NCBI GenBank assembly: GCA_028279995.1
Contig: JANQMQ010000202.1
Coordinates: 1 to 16,828, forward strand
Source of the DNA: Candidatus Phaeomarinibacter sp.
Lineage (GTDB): Bacteria; Pseudomonadota; Alphaproteobacteria; CGMCC-115125
Length of the DNA stretch: 16,828 nucleotides
Direction: 5' to 3'
The translations under genes were made by a program, and so were the position numbers. Each line of letters begins with the position of its first letter. Position 1 is the stretch's first letter. The notes below the pieces were generated by a model. It saw only the letters and a program-made list of their open reading frames with translations. It was not told the origin of the DNA and did not search any database. Shown piece by piece: positions 1-7,194 of the stretch.

Positions 1-57
1 AGCCAGACGGATCTTGCGGCAGAACGGGTCCAGGGGTTGGTGGATGAAGCGTCTCAT
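1..57 (-). CDS. Glutathione S-transferase family protein, N-terminal fragment (cut by window edge)
   Basis: Reading leftward from the ATG at 57-55 gives 19 codons, beginning MRRFIHQPLDPFCRKIRLA, before the window ends. The PFCRKIRLA stretch matches the first beta-alpha unit of the thioredoxin fold in bacterial glutathione S-transferases, where a Cys or Ser near the first helix sits at the glutathione site. No stop occurs in the visible part. The gene is divergent from uppP with 136 bases between the start codons. Only the N-terminus is visible, so substrate and subclass cannot be judged. The call rests on recognising the motif, not on a domain-length match. Confidence 0.6.
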   Translation of the reverse strand, partial: MRRFIHQPLDPFCRKIRLA

Positions 58-193
58 TGCGCGCGCACTGTAGCTTATTCGCCGCCACCCGCGATGCCCC
101 AATTAGGGAAATGCGCCAATTGTTTTGTCGCCATGATTGCGCAATGAATGCCACCTATAGTGGCCGCACCCTGATTCCTCCGGATACCACCCG

Positions 194-994
194 ATGCCCC
201 TAAGCCAACTTGTTGTCCTGGCCATTATCCAGGGCCTTACCGAGTTCCTGCCAATTTCGTCATCCGGTCATCTGGCGCTGGTCGATGAGATGACGGGTTG
301 GGCGGATCAGGGCGTGCTGATTGACGTGGCAATCCATGTCGGATCGCTCTTTGCCGTCATGATCTATTTCCGCAAGGATGTGGCTGAGCTGCTTGCAGGT
401 ACGCTGGAGCTTGTGCGAGGCCGCATGACAGAGGCGGGCCGCCTTGCGCTCTATCTGATTGCCGCCAGCGTGCCGATTTTCGCTGTCGGTTTTGTCCTTG
501 TCTCGACCGGGGTGGCAGATGGACTGCGGGATGCGGCCACCATCGCGTGGGCCAATATGATCTTTGCCCTGCTGCTTTACTGGAGTGACAGGGCAGGAGC
601 CACAAGCAAGAGGATGGCTGACATGAACTGGGGACAGGCCATGATTGTGGGCGTGTCACAAGTTGCGGCAGTGATCCCTGGTGCGAGCCGGTCCGGCGTT
701 ACCATGATGGCGGCGCGTTTTCTGGGGTTTGACCGGCGCGATGCAGCCCGGTTCTCCATGCTGCTGGCCATTCCAACCGTTCTGGGGGCCGGCACGGCAG
801 CCACCCTCGAACTGTCTCAGGTTGGAAATGTGACGCTGCAGAGTGACGCAGTCATCGCGGCCATCCTGTCATTCCTGACAGCATGGGCCTCCATAGCCAT
901 ATTCATGCGGCTGATGGAAAAGATGTCGCTGACACCGTTCGTGATCTATCGCGTGGTGCTCGGCCTGGCGTTGCTTGCCTGGGTCTATATCTAG
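194..994 (+). CDS. uppP: Undecaprenyl-diphosphatase (UppP/BacA)
   Basis: Integral membrane phosphatase that converts undecaprenyl pyrophosphate to undecaprenyl phosphate, recycling the lipid carrier for peptidoglycan and other envelope polymers. Its 266 residues are the usual family length. Two hallmark motifs are present: QGLTEFLPISSSGH near residues 13-26, with the conserved Glu at 17, and PGASRSG at 162-168. Hydrophobic stretches alternate with short loops throughout, as expected for a polytopic protein, and it ends in a hydrophobic segment (LGLALLAWVYI). The ATG at 194 puts the first conserved motif at its normal distance from the N-terminus. No strong Shine-Dalgarno sequence precedes it. 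A TATAGT hexamer at 156-161 could be a -10 element, but no convincing -35 accompanies it. The TAG stop lies 18 bases from the convergent stop of the next gene, with no terminator hairpin between. Confidence 0.95.
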   Translation: MPLSQLVVLAIIQGLTEFLPISSSGHLALVDEMTGWADQGVLIDVAIHVGSLFAVMIYFRKDVAELLAGTLELVRGRMTEAGRLALYLIAASVPIFAVGFVLVSTGVADGLRDAATIAWANMIFALLLYWSDRAGATSKRMADMNWGQAMIVGVSQVAAVIPGASRSGVTMMAARFLGFDRRDAARFSMLLAIPTVLGAGTAATLELSQVGNVTLQSDAVIAAILSFLTAWASIAIFMRLMEKMSLTPFVIYRVVLGLALLAWVYI

Positions 995-1012
995 GCGAAG
1001 CCGGTCTGCCCG

Positions 1013-1984
1013 CTAGGCAACCTCGCGCTTGGTTTCGTCCGCATACTGACCCTGCCGACGATACATCCAGAGGTATCCGGGCACGATTGCCTCGACGGAT
1101 TTGGGCGTGATGCCCAGATCCTCAATGGTCCGGTTTTCGCTCGTGGCTGTCTCGCTCACCACGTTGTCGGTCTCGAGCATACGGACCTGATCAAGGGTGA
1201 GAAGCGGGGCAGGAAGCATGCCCAGAACGCGGCCCTGAAGGCGGGCAATCGCCCACGGTATCGGTGCGAGAATACGCTTGCGCCGGGTTTCCAAGAGGAC
1301 GATCTCCATCAGTTCCTTGAAGGAGTAAGTCTTGGGCCCACCCAACTCATATGTCTTGCCGCTGGTGGATGTGTCCTCAAGAGCGGAGCAGACAGCATCA
1401 GCCACATCATCCACATAGACCGGCTGCATTCTGGTGTGTCCGCCGCCAAGCAGGGGCAGGGCCGGGGAGAACTTGGCCATGGCGGCAAAGCGGTTGAAGA
1501 AGCCGTCGCCGCTCCCAAAAATGATGGACGGGCGCAGGATGACGGCCTCCGGGAAGGCGTCAAGCACGGCAGCTTCGCCTTCAGCCTTTGTCGAGGCGTA
1601 TTTGGCCGGGCTTTCGGCATCAGCCCCGATGGCGGACACATGGACAAGCCGGTCGACCCCCTTGGCCTTGGCGGACCAGGCAATACGGCCTGCGGCCTCC
1701 GCCTGAAGCGCATCGAATTTCTGCTTGCCGCTTTCATAGAGAATACCGACAAGATTGACGGCCATGCCGGCGCCGGAAAGGGCGCGGGCAACCGATTCAT
1801 CATCCTTGATGTCCGCGTAAACGGCTTCAACCTGGCCGGGGAGCCCCATGGTGCGCAGGAACCCTGCCCGGGAAGGATGGCGAACCGCCGCCCGGACCCT
1901 GTAGCCGCGATTGGCCAGTTCACGTACCACATGGCGGCCCACAAAGCCGGATCCACCAAAGACTGTTACGATTGTCGCGCTCAC
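1013..1984 (-). CDS. Complex I NDUFA9-like NAD(P)-binding protein (atypical SDR family)
   Basis: A Rossmann-fold protein of 323 residues with the dinucleotide-binding motif GGSGFVG at 10-16 near its N-terminus, followed by a beta strand rich in Arg (RVRAAVRHP) as in NADP-preferring relatives. Further matches to the family are the HVSAIGA stretch, the YASTKAEGE segment at the position of the SDR active-site Tyr-Lys, and the GGHTRMQPVYVDDVA stretch. Alphaproteobacterial homologues are usually annotated as complex I NDUFA9 subunit family proteins, although a role in complex I is not established for most bacteria. The start is GTG at 1984-1982, with GAGGA about ten bases upstream. No in-frame ATG lies near. 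It is divergent from the P450 gene across 201 bases. The family assignment is firm; the physiological role is inferred from names only. Confidence 0.85.
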   Translation of the reverse strand: MSATIVTVFGGSGFVGRHVVRELANRGYRVRAAVRHPSRAGFLRTMGLPGQVEAVYADIKDDESVARALSGAGMAVNLVGILYESGKQKFDALQAEAAGRIAWSAKAKGVDRLVHVSAIGADAESPAKYASTKAEGEAAVLDAFPEAVILRPSIIFGSGDGFFNRFAAMAKFSPALPLLGGGHTRMQPVYVDDVADAVCSALEDTSTSGKTYELGGPKTYSFKELMEIVLLETRRKRILAPIPWAIARLQGRVLGMLPAPLLTLDQVRMLETDNVVSETATSENRTIEDLGITPKSVEAIVPGYLWMYRRQGQYADETKREVA

Positions 1985-2111
1985 GTCGCGTCATCCTCAT
2001 TCAAATCAAAGCCGAAGAATTGTCTGCCTCTAGATAGCGCAGCATTGCAGATGCGCCTAGGGGGCTGATGCCGCAGGATTATCCTCCCACGGCAGCGCAC
2101 ATTCGAGGTGT

Positions 2112-2140
2112 TTGGCATCACGTGCAGGGGCCACTAGGCT
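2112..2140 (+). promoter_or_regulatory. Candidate sigma-70-type promoter of the P450 gene
   Basis: TTGGCA at 2112-2117 (five of six to TTGACA) is followed after 17 bases by TAGGCT at 2135-2140 (three of six to TATAAT). The predicted start, near 2147, would give a leader of about 39 nt before the P450 ATG. The -10 resembles that of the candidate hpf promoter. The weak -10 match limits confidence. Confidence 0.35.
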
Positions 2141-2185
2141 CTGCCGCGAAAGCTGCACATACAAAAACTCCGCAGGAAACGCCTG

Positions 2186-3439
2186 ATGTCCTCCGCCAAG
2201 CCTGACCTTTCCAGCCCCGATCTTCATAGCTACGCCTTCGAAAGCAATCCGGAGCCAACCCTCGCGTGGCTGCGCGAACATGATCCTGTCCACTGGTCCC
2301 GCCATGGCTACTGGTTCATCACCCGGTACGACGATGTGCGTGCTGTGTTGGGGGACCCTGAGCGTTTCTCAAGCCAGAAAGCCGGGTTCGGAGCCAACAA
2401 TCCCATTGGCAAGGATGGACCCGCGAAAACCGGTGCCGGGGCGAGCGATGCTGAAAAGACCATGTCGAAAGGCCTAGCGCTCTCGTTCAACCAGCAGGAC
2501 CCGCCCGACCATTCCCGTGTGCGGACCCTTGTAAACCAGGCATTCTCCCGCCGCGAGATTTCAGAGCGGGCGGACAGGATTCAGGCGGTGGTCGATGGAT
2601 TGATGGCGGCTGTCCGCGTGAAGGGGGAATTCGACCTCATCACCGACTTTGCCTTTCACCTGCCGATCATTGTCGCCTCGGACATCATCGGCATTCCATC
2701 CGAAGATCGCGATCTGTTCCGGCGCAATTTTGAACTGGCAGCGCGTCTGATGGCGCCCAAGCGATCCGAGGAGGAATGGGCGGAGGCGCTGAAAGGCGCG
2801 AAGTGGCAAAGCAGTTACATGGGTGAGCTGATCGCAAGCCGCGCCAGGGAGCCCCGCGAAGACCTGATCTCTGCCCTCATTCAGGCGTCGGAGGATGACC
2901 AGAAGCTGACGGGTGGCGAAGTCGCGTCCGCCATCATGACGATATTTACCGCTGCGGGCACGACAACCGAGCGGATGATCTCAAGCGGTGCTTTTCTGCT
3001 GTTGACCCATCCTGAGCAACTTGCAGCCCTGCGGGCAGATCACAGCCTGATGGACAATGTGCTGGAAGAAATCCTGCGTTTTCATCATCCCAACCAGTCC
3101 ACCTCGACAAACCGCCGGGCGACGCAGGATGTGGAATTGGGGGGCAAGACCATTCGCGCCGGAGACACGGTTCGCGTGTCCCTGGGTTCGGCAAATCGCG
3201 ACGGGACCCAGTTCGATCGACCGGATGCATTCGACATTGCCCGTACTGGAACCAAACACATGTCGTTTGGCTTCGGCATTCATTTCTGCCTCGGCTCGGC
3301 GCTTGCGCGCTATGAGACAAAAGCGGCGCTCGAAGCCCTGCTGTTGGGGGATGACACACTCGAACTTGTGACCACCGATCCGGTAAAGGATCCGGACCGG
3401 CCGGACCGATACAAGGAAATCCGTGTACGGATGTCTTAA
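2186..3439 (+). CDS. Cytochrome P450 (soluble bacterial class)
   Basis: Heme-thiolate monooxygenase of 417 residues, the normal size for soluble bacterial P450s that take electrons from a ferredoxin or similar partner. The heme-binding loop FGFGIHFCLGSALAR contains the axial Cys368, and the K-helix ExxR motif is E295-R298. The I-helix reads AGTTTE at 257-262, so the position usually holding Asp or Glu beside the catalytic Thr is Thr260. There is no signal peptide or membrane anchor. The ATG at 2186 is preceded by AGGA at a suitable distance. No ferredoxin or reductase gene lies nearby, so the redox partner must be encoded elsewhere. The convergent thioesterase ends within the same TTAA sequence, which hints at a related acyl or CoA substrate but does not prove it. 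The substrate cannot be named from the sequence. Confidence 0.93.
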   Translation: MSSAKPDLSSPDLHSYAFESNPEPTLAWLREHDPVHWSRHGYWFITRYDDVRAVLGDPERFSSQKAGFGANNPIGKDGPAKTGAGASDAEKTMSKGLALSFNQQDPPDHSRVRTLVNQAFSRREISERADRIQAVVDGLMAAVRVKGEFDLITDFAFHLPIIVASDIIGIPSEDRDLFRRNFELAARLMAPKRSEEEWAEALKGAKWQSSYMGELIASRAREPREDLISALIQASEDDQKLTGGEVASAIMTIFTAAGTTTERMISSGAFLLLTHPEQLAALRADHSLMDNVLEEILRFHHPNQSTSTNRRATQDVELGGKTIRAGDTVRVSLGSANRDGTQFDRPDAFDIARTGTKHMSFGFGIHFCLGSALARYETKAALEALLLGDDTLELVTTDPVKDPDRPDRYKEIRVRMS

Positions 3440-3861
3440 GCAGGAACGACACTGAAGGTCGCGCTGACAAAGGCGCAGTCACGCCCGTCTGCGGTCACCT
3501 TACCCTGCGCCATGTCCATTTGGCGTCCGGTCTTTATGGCGGTGGTGGTGAACTCCAGCCACTGGCCTTTTCTGGCGGGGCGCAGAAAATCAACATGCAG
3601 TGTCACCGTGACAGCGCCAGCAACGGCTGTGCCTGCCGCCCTGTGTGCCTGGACGCAACTCAGTCCCATGGCGTTGTCCGCAAGGGCGGAGATGAGGCCG
3701 CCATGGACAAGGCCGCGTGAATTGCAGTGGGCATCATTCGCCGTGACGCCGAGGACGATGCTGCTATCCGACACTTTCGAAAACAGCGGCTCCCACGGGT
3801 CGGTCAGGGGGCTCTTGCGAAAATGTGGATCAAAGCCATCTGGTGGGCCGGTATCTGTCAT
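3436..3861 (-). CDS. PaaI-family hotdog thioesterase
   Basis: A 141-residue single-hotdog protein of the PaaI/YdiI type, which hydrolyses acyl- or aryl-CoA thioesters. The hallmark HGG lies at 53-55 (RGLVHGGLISALADNAMG), with Asp62 at the usual acidic catalytic position. The later segment VTVTLHVDFLRPARKGQWLEF is the typical central helix-to-strand region. AGGAG lies seven bases upstream of the ATG at 3861. That ribosome-binding site is inside a perfect 8-bp inverted repeat (3866-3889), and a TetR-type palindrome follows at 3892-3907, so repression by a TetR-family regulator is likely. The TAA stop overlaps the TAA of the convergent P450 gene. The substrate is unknown; phenylacetate-type or other aromatic CoA esters are only guesses from the family name. 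Confidence 0.9.
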   Translation of the reverse strand: MTDTGPPDGFDPHFRKSPLTDPWEPLFSKVSDSSIVLGVTANDAHCNSRGLVHGGLISALADNAMGLSCVQAHRAAGTAVAGAVTVTLHVDFLRPARKGQWLEFTTTAIKTGRQMDMAQGKVTADGRDCAFVSATFSVVPA

Positions 3862-3865
3862 GGCG

Positions 3866-3889
3866 TCACTCCTGATCGGGAAGGAGTGA
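3866..3889 (-). promoter_or_regulatory. Perfect 8-bp inverted repeat containing the thioesterase Shine-Dalgarno
   Basis: TCACTCCT (3866-3873) and AGGAGTGA (3882-3889) are perfect inverted arms around an 8-base spacer. On the leftward transcript the arm nearest the ATG carries the AGGAG ribosome-binding site and the distal arm its complement, so an RNA hairpin would hide the site. If transcription starts inside the repeat, as one weak promoter reading suggests (near 3881), the full hairpin would not be transcribed, and the repeat is better read as a second DNA operator. Confidence 0.55.
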
Positions 3890-3891
3890 TG

Positions 3892-3907
3892 TAGACCAAA
3901 CGGTCTA
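3892..3907. promoter_or_regulatory. TetR-family-type operator palindrome
   Basis: TAGACC-AAAC-GGTCTA is a perfect 16-bp palindrome with a 4-base centre, 31 bases upstream of the thioesterase ATG. TetR-family repressors often bind repeats of this size and arrangement, and E. coli NemR is recalled to use a TAGACC-N4-GGTCTA box. On the minus strand it falls inside the spacer of a weak promoter candidate, TTGCCC (3911-3916) - 17 bases - TACATC (3888-3893). No TetR gene is in the window, so the regulator must be elsewhere. Confidence 0.65.
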
Positions 3908-3950
3908 AATGGGCAATTTGCGTTTATCGTGCCTCGATTTGCGCACCTGC

Positions 3951-4463
3951 TCAGGCGTCAATGGTGACGTGCGACAGGACAAAAGCAACGGCGGCGTCCG
4001 GCGTCATGGTGGCGGTGTCCACGATGATGTGTGGCTGCGGCCATGGGTGATAATCCCGCTCCACAACGTCCTGCCATGTCGGCAGGACCAGAGTTTCGAT
4101 GTCGGTTTTCCGAGTCTCGACGCGTCCACGATGGGCATCCGCGTCACTGCAGATCAGCTCGACCTCAAAAGGCACCGCCCCGACATTGAGCGCTGTTTGC
4201 CGCCATGCGTCCCGCGTCAGTGCCCATGGGTTTACGCACTCTGCGACCACATCCAGCCCCAGCGCCAGATTGTCCGCTGCCACGGCCATGGCGACCCGAT
4301 ATCCGTGGTCGATCACCTCCACGGGCGCAAGATCGGACGTTCGGATGGCATCTTCGATGCTGTCCACCCGCAGATATGCGGCCTTGAGCGCCTGCGACAG
4401 CGGCCGCGCCAGGGTGGTTTTTCCGGTGCCCGGCAGGCCGGACAGGATGATCAGACGGGGCAT
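3951..4463 (-). CDS. Small P-loop AAA-type ATPase/kinase
   Basis: A 170-residue protein starting MPRLIILSGLPGTGKTT, with the Walker A motif GLPGTGKT at 9-16, two residues after the first beta strand. The single-domain layout, with ADNLALGLDVVAECVNP as a probable second strand, is that of small P-loop kinases related to shikimate, gluconate and chloramphenicol kinases. Alphaproteobacterial homologues are annotated only as AAA family ATPase. The open frame extends to 4571, but the ATG at 4463 puts the P-loop at the N-terminus as in its relatives, so the upstream 36 codons are left out. The TGA stop is 89 bases from the thioesterase start, and the intervening operators suggest separate control. 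The phosphate acceptor cannot be deduced. Confidence 0.8.
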   Translation of the reverse strand: MPRLIILSGLPGTGKTTLARPLSQALKAAYLRVDSIEDAIRTSDLAPVEVIDHGYRVAMAVAADNLALGLDVVAECVNPWALTRDAWRQTALNVGAVPFEVELICSDADAHRGRVETRKTDIETLVLPTWQDVVERDYHPWPQPHIIVDTATMTPDAAVAFVLSHVTIDA

Positions 4464-4542
4464 TTGGGCGTTCCTTGGGTGGTTGTCAGCTGATTGGGGC
4501 TGCAAAAGCCCGCGAATCCGGGCGCGAGACCACATTCTATGC

Positions 4543-4571
4543 TTGATCCGCGCGGGCCGCAGCGCTATCAC
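4543..4571 (+). promoter_or_regulatory. Candidate promoter of tRNA-Leu
   Basis: TTGATC (4543-4548) and TATCAC (4566-4571) are separated by exactly 17 bases, each matching four of six consensus positions. The predicted start, near 4578, is about 40 bases before the mature tRNA. The stretch between is C-rich and holds no gene. Confidence 0.4.
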
Positions 4572-4618
4572 TCGCCCCCTCCTGCTGCCCGAGACCCCGT
4601 CACGGGTACCCGCAGTGA

Positions 4619-4705
4619 GCCCAGGTGGCGGAATTGGTAGACGCGCTAGCTTCAGGTGCTAGTGTCCGAAAGGACGTGGAAGTTCGAGTCTTCTCCTGGG
4701 CACCA
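4619..4705 (+). tRNA. tRNA-Leu (anticodon CAG)
   Basis: An 87-nt class II tRNA. The acceptor arms GCCCAGG (4619-4625) and CCTGGGC (4695-4701) pair perfectly, followed by A and an encoded CCA (4703-4705). The anticodon stem CTAGC/GCTAG closes the loop TTCAGGT, giving CAG at 4653-4655, which reads the leucine codon CUG. A long variable arm (GTGTCCGAAAGGACGTG) is present, as expected for tRNA-Leu, and the T-loop reads TTCGAGTC. No intron is seen. CUG is a heavily used leucine codon in the surrounding genes. Confidence 0.97.
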
Positions 4706-4732
4706 TTCTTCAGACCGTGATCGAACCGAAAG

Positions 4733-4756
4733 AGCGAGCCCTTTGCGGGTGTCGCT
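4733..4756 (+). terminator. Weak hairpin downstream of tRNA-Leu
   Basis: AGCGA (4733-4737) pairs with TCGCT (4752-4756), and CCC (4739-4741) with GGG (4747-4749), around a small loop with an internal bulge. The hairpin starts 28 bases after the CCA end. The bases after it (TCGTTTGATG) are only partly T-rich, so this may be a 3' processing or weak termination structure. Confidence 0.3.
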
Positions 4757-4758
4757 TC

Positions 4759-4869
4759 GTTTGATGTTGTCCGCACCCGAACGTCAAAGAAAACAATCTA
4801 TGAGTGTGCGAACAACACGCACTGGTTGAAAATACTCAGCATGCGGACGAAAAGTAGTTTGATGTTATC
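4759..4869 (+). repeat. Imperfect direct repeat of 13 bases upstream of the chemoreceptor
   Basis: GTTTGATGTTGTC (4759-4771) recurs as GTTTGATGTTATC (4857-4869), 12 of 13 bases identical and 98 bases apart. Each copy is followed within about ten bases by AACGT. The stretch from 4706 to 4928 has no gene; apart from the tRNA hairpin, these repeats and the structures below, nothing else was seen in it. The repeats could be binding sites for a regulator of the chemoreceptor. Confidence 0.4.
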
Positions 4870-4882
4870 TAAACGTTAGCGT

Positions 4883-4896
4883 GTACTCAGTAGTAC
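4883..4896. promoter_or_regulatory. Short palindrome in the chemoreceptor upstream region
   Basis: GTACT-CAGT-AGTAC is a perfect 5-bp inverted repeat with a 4-base centre, 32 bases before the start codon and 14 bases after the second direct-repeat copy. It could be an operator half-site pair. Short palindromes also arise by chance, so confidence is low. Confidence 0.3.
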
Positions 4897-4897
4897 G

Positions 4898-4928
4898 GGT
4901 GAAGTTCAGGCGCTAGGGGAACTTCATC
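4898..4928 (+). promoter_or_regulatory. Leader hairpin abutting the chemoreceptor start codon, Shine-Dalgarno in loop
   Basis: GGTGAAGTTC (4898-4907) pairs with GAACTTCATC (4919-4928) as a 10-bp stem with one G-U wobble. The 11-base loop (4908-4918) holds most of the AGGGG ribosome-binding site (4915-4919). The ATG follows immediately at 4929. Such a stem would set how accessible the start codon is and could tie translation to temperature or a binding protein. Confidence 0.5.
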
Positions 4929-7097
4929 ATGCGTGTCAGCCTCAAGAACAAACTGATATTTCTGGTGCTCTTTCCGCACCTAGCCATTGTCGGACTTGCC
5001 GGTGAAGCCGTCCTTGAACGGTTTGCAGGCAAGAGCGAACTGGAAGCACTCGTCCCGATTGAAACAGTGGCAATTGAGGCCAGTGCCGTTGTTCATGAGC
5101 TTCAAAAAGAACGCGGTATGTCGGTTGGCTTGATCAGCAGCCGCCACGCGCCCGAGCAGAGCCGCAAGTTGAGCGCTCAGCGCAAGGCCAGTGATGGCGC
5201 TCTGGAAAGCTACAGTGAAAGCGTTGCTGCCCTGGATGCGACCGCCACGCCGAAGAAGATGAGCCACCTGATGGAACTGGTGGCGACAGAGAAAAAACTG
5301 ATTGCACAACATCGGCAGGCAGTTGATCAGCGCCGCATGACCATCCCCGAGAATGTTGAGTTCTATTCGGAGATCATCGATCAGCTGGTCGAGATTATCG
5401 CCGTCAGTTCTGAACAGAGCCCGGCCCAGGAGGTCACGTCCTTGCTTCTGCCTTTCCTGGCTCTGGTTGAAGCGAAGGAAAATTCAGGCCTTGAGCGGGC
5501 CATTGGCGCGGCCCTTCTCGATAGCGCGGCACGAGGCATTGTGGACCCTGCCCAGTATCAGGCCTACAGGGCACGTCTTGTCGGCGAGCATCTTTTTCTC
5601 GAAGAGTTCTCCCGCTTCGCGACTGAGGAAGAGACGGCCCGTCTCCACGAGGCACTGGACACCCCGGAACTGCGCAAAGTCGAGGAGTGGCGCAAGGTGA
5701 TTGCGGCGCTGCCGGAGACACTTGATCCGCAGGGGATCTCCGGCGCGGCGTGGTTTGCCTTGGCCACAAAGCGCATCGACAAGATCAAGGAAATCGAGGA
5801 TCACACAGCAAACGAGATCAAGGCGGTTACCAATCGGCTGATTGATGAAGCCGAGAGCAGCATCTGGACCATTGTGGTCATCAATGCGGTGGTGGTCCTG
5901 GCATTCGCAACGGTGGGCCTCCTTGGTGCACTGCCGATTGCCCGCCGCATCGGTGTGTTCGTCGATAATCTCAAGCAGCTTGCCGGCGGCAATATCCGCC
6001 TCTCACTGGTGGATGACACGAAAGATGACGACATTGGTGAGATGAACCGGGCGCTGGTGACGTTCCGCGACAACATCGTCAAGGCTGAAAAGGAGCAGCA
6101 GGCGGCAATGGAATTGGAGGCCGCCTCTGCAGCTGAAAAGGTAGAGGCGCTCAGATCACTGGCAGACGCGGTGGAAGGTGAATTGCAGACGACGGTCAGC
6201 ACCATCTCCGAGAATGGCGGTGCGTTGGCCGACCAGTCTGCACAGCTTTCCCGGATTAGCGCTGAAGCATCGTCCGGTCGCGAAGCGGTGGCGAATGCTG
6301 CAGGTCAGGCCACTCAGAATGCAGAAGCGGTTTCAAGCCTGCTGGATGAAGTGAACCAGTCCCTTCAGTCGGTTGCTGAACAGGTGGCTGAGACGCGTGC
6401 CGCGGCGGACAAGGCCTCAGATACGACCGGCAACACGGAAGGCGTGGTGACCAAGCTTCAGGAGGCTGCTCATGAGGTGGGCTCCGTCATCGGCCTGATC
6501 AGTGAGATCGCAGAGCAGACAAATCTGCTTGCGCTGAACGCGACCATTGAAGCCGCACGTGCTGGAGATGCCGGCAAGGGCTTTGCTGTGGTTGCCAGCG
6601 AAGTGAAGTCGCTGGCAACGCAGACGCAAAAGTCAGTCGCTGAAATCACCACCCATGTAAATCTGATGCAGGGCACCACTGAAGAAGTTGCCACCGCGAT
6701 GGGCGACATCACCGATGTGATCGGACAGATCAATTCGGCCGCCGCCCAGATCGACGATGCGGTCCAGCAGCAACGCACGTCGACTTCCGAGATTGCCAAC
6801 AATGCAATGGAATCGACACGGGGATCGAAGGAAGTGTCCCGCCAGATCGAGCATATTGCTGAAAGCCTGTCACAGGTGGATGGTGTTGCAAGTGGGCTTT
6901 CGGAAGTGTCCGGGGTGCTCAAGGATGACATTGACGGGCTTCAGAACACCGTGCGGCGCATTGTGCGCACATCCGCGCCGGAAGTGGACCCGCGCGACAC
7001 GTCAGACCGGCGGGTGGTCAATGTACCTGTCGCGGTGGACAATCGATCCGGCATGGACCGGCGAGACAACGTCAAGCTGAGCGGCGCAGCGGACTGA
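4929..7097 (+). CDS. Methyl-accepting chemotaxis protein with periplasmic NIT sensor domain
   Basis: A 722-residue transmembrane chemoreceptor. TM1 is about residues 8-26, and the periplasmic region of about 45-300 carries the NIT hallmark [18 protein letters not shown] domains are nitrate- and nitrite-sensing four-helix bundles in characterised members such as NasR, though other ligands are possible. TM2 is about 312-335. A HAMP domain follows to about 386, then a long coiled-coil signalling region. Its tip, [21 protein letters not shown], starts at residue 526 and is the strictly conserved CheA/CheW contact hairpin. The C-terminus is polar and lacks a clear CheR-docking pentapeptide. AGGGG lies nine bases before the ATG. 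No che gene is adjacent, so this is an orphan receptor that must signal to an array encoded elsewhere. Confidence 0.94.
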   Translation: MRVSLKNKLIFLVLFPHLAIVGLAGEAVLERFAGKSELEALVPIETVAIEASAVVHELQKERGMSVGLISSRHAPEQSRKLSAQRKASDGALESYSESVAALDATATPKKMSHLMELVATEKKLIAQHRQAVDQRRMTIPENVEFYSEIIDQLVEIIAVSSEQSPAQEVTSLLLPFLALVEAKENSGLERAIGAALLDSAARGIVDPAQYQAYRARLVGEHLFLEEFSRFATEEETARLHEALDTPELRKVEEWRKVIAALPETLDPQGISGAAWFALATKRIDKIKEIEDHTANEIKAVTNRLIDEAESSIWTIVVINAVVVLAFATVGLLGALPIARRIGVFVDNLKQLAGGNIRLSLVDDTKDDDIGEMNRALVTFRDNIVKAEKEQQAAMELEAASAAEKVEALRSLADAVEGELQTTVSTISENGGALADQSAQLSRISAEASSGREAVANAAGQATQNAEAVSSLLDEVNQSLQSVAEQVAETRAAADKASDTTGNTEGVVTKLQEAAHEVGSVIGLISEIAEQTNLLALNATIEAARAGDAGKGFAVVASEVKSLATQTQKSVAEITTHVNLMQGTTEEVATAMGDITDVIGQINSAAAQIDDAVQQQRTSTSEIANNAMESTRGSKEVSRQIEHIAESLSQVDGVASGLSEVSGVLKDDIDGLQNTVRRIVRTSAPEVDPRDTSDRRVVNVPVAVDNRSGMDRRDNVKLSGAAD

Positions 7098-7194
7098 GGT
7101 CGCGGCCGGAAGATAATGATCCATCGCGTGCCTGACCGGGTAGGCGCACATTCCCCACTTCACCTGAGTGGCAAATGAGGGCATTGTCGCGGCC

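Noticed and set aside
2113..2125. Sigma-54-like promoter upstream of the P450 (TGGCATCACGTGC)
   Set aside because: Only eight bases separate GG and GC; the sigma-70 reading of the same region fits better.
4464..4571. N-terminal extension of the P-loop kinase to 4571
   Set aside because: The added 36 residues are Arg-rich and unlike the family, and the P-loop normally starts a few residues after Met.
7168..7194. GTG start for nrnC, nine codons upstream
   Set aside because: The ATG at 7195 gives the N-terminus recalled for NrnC homologues; the extra residues add nothing conserved.
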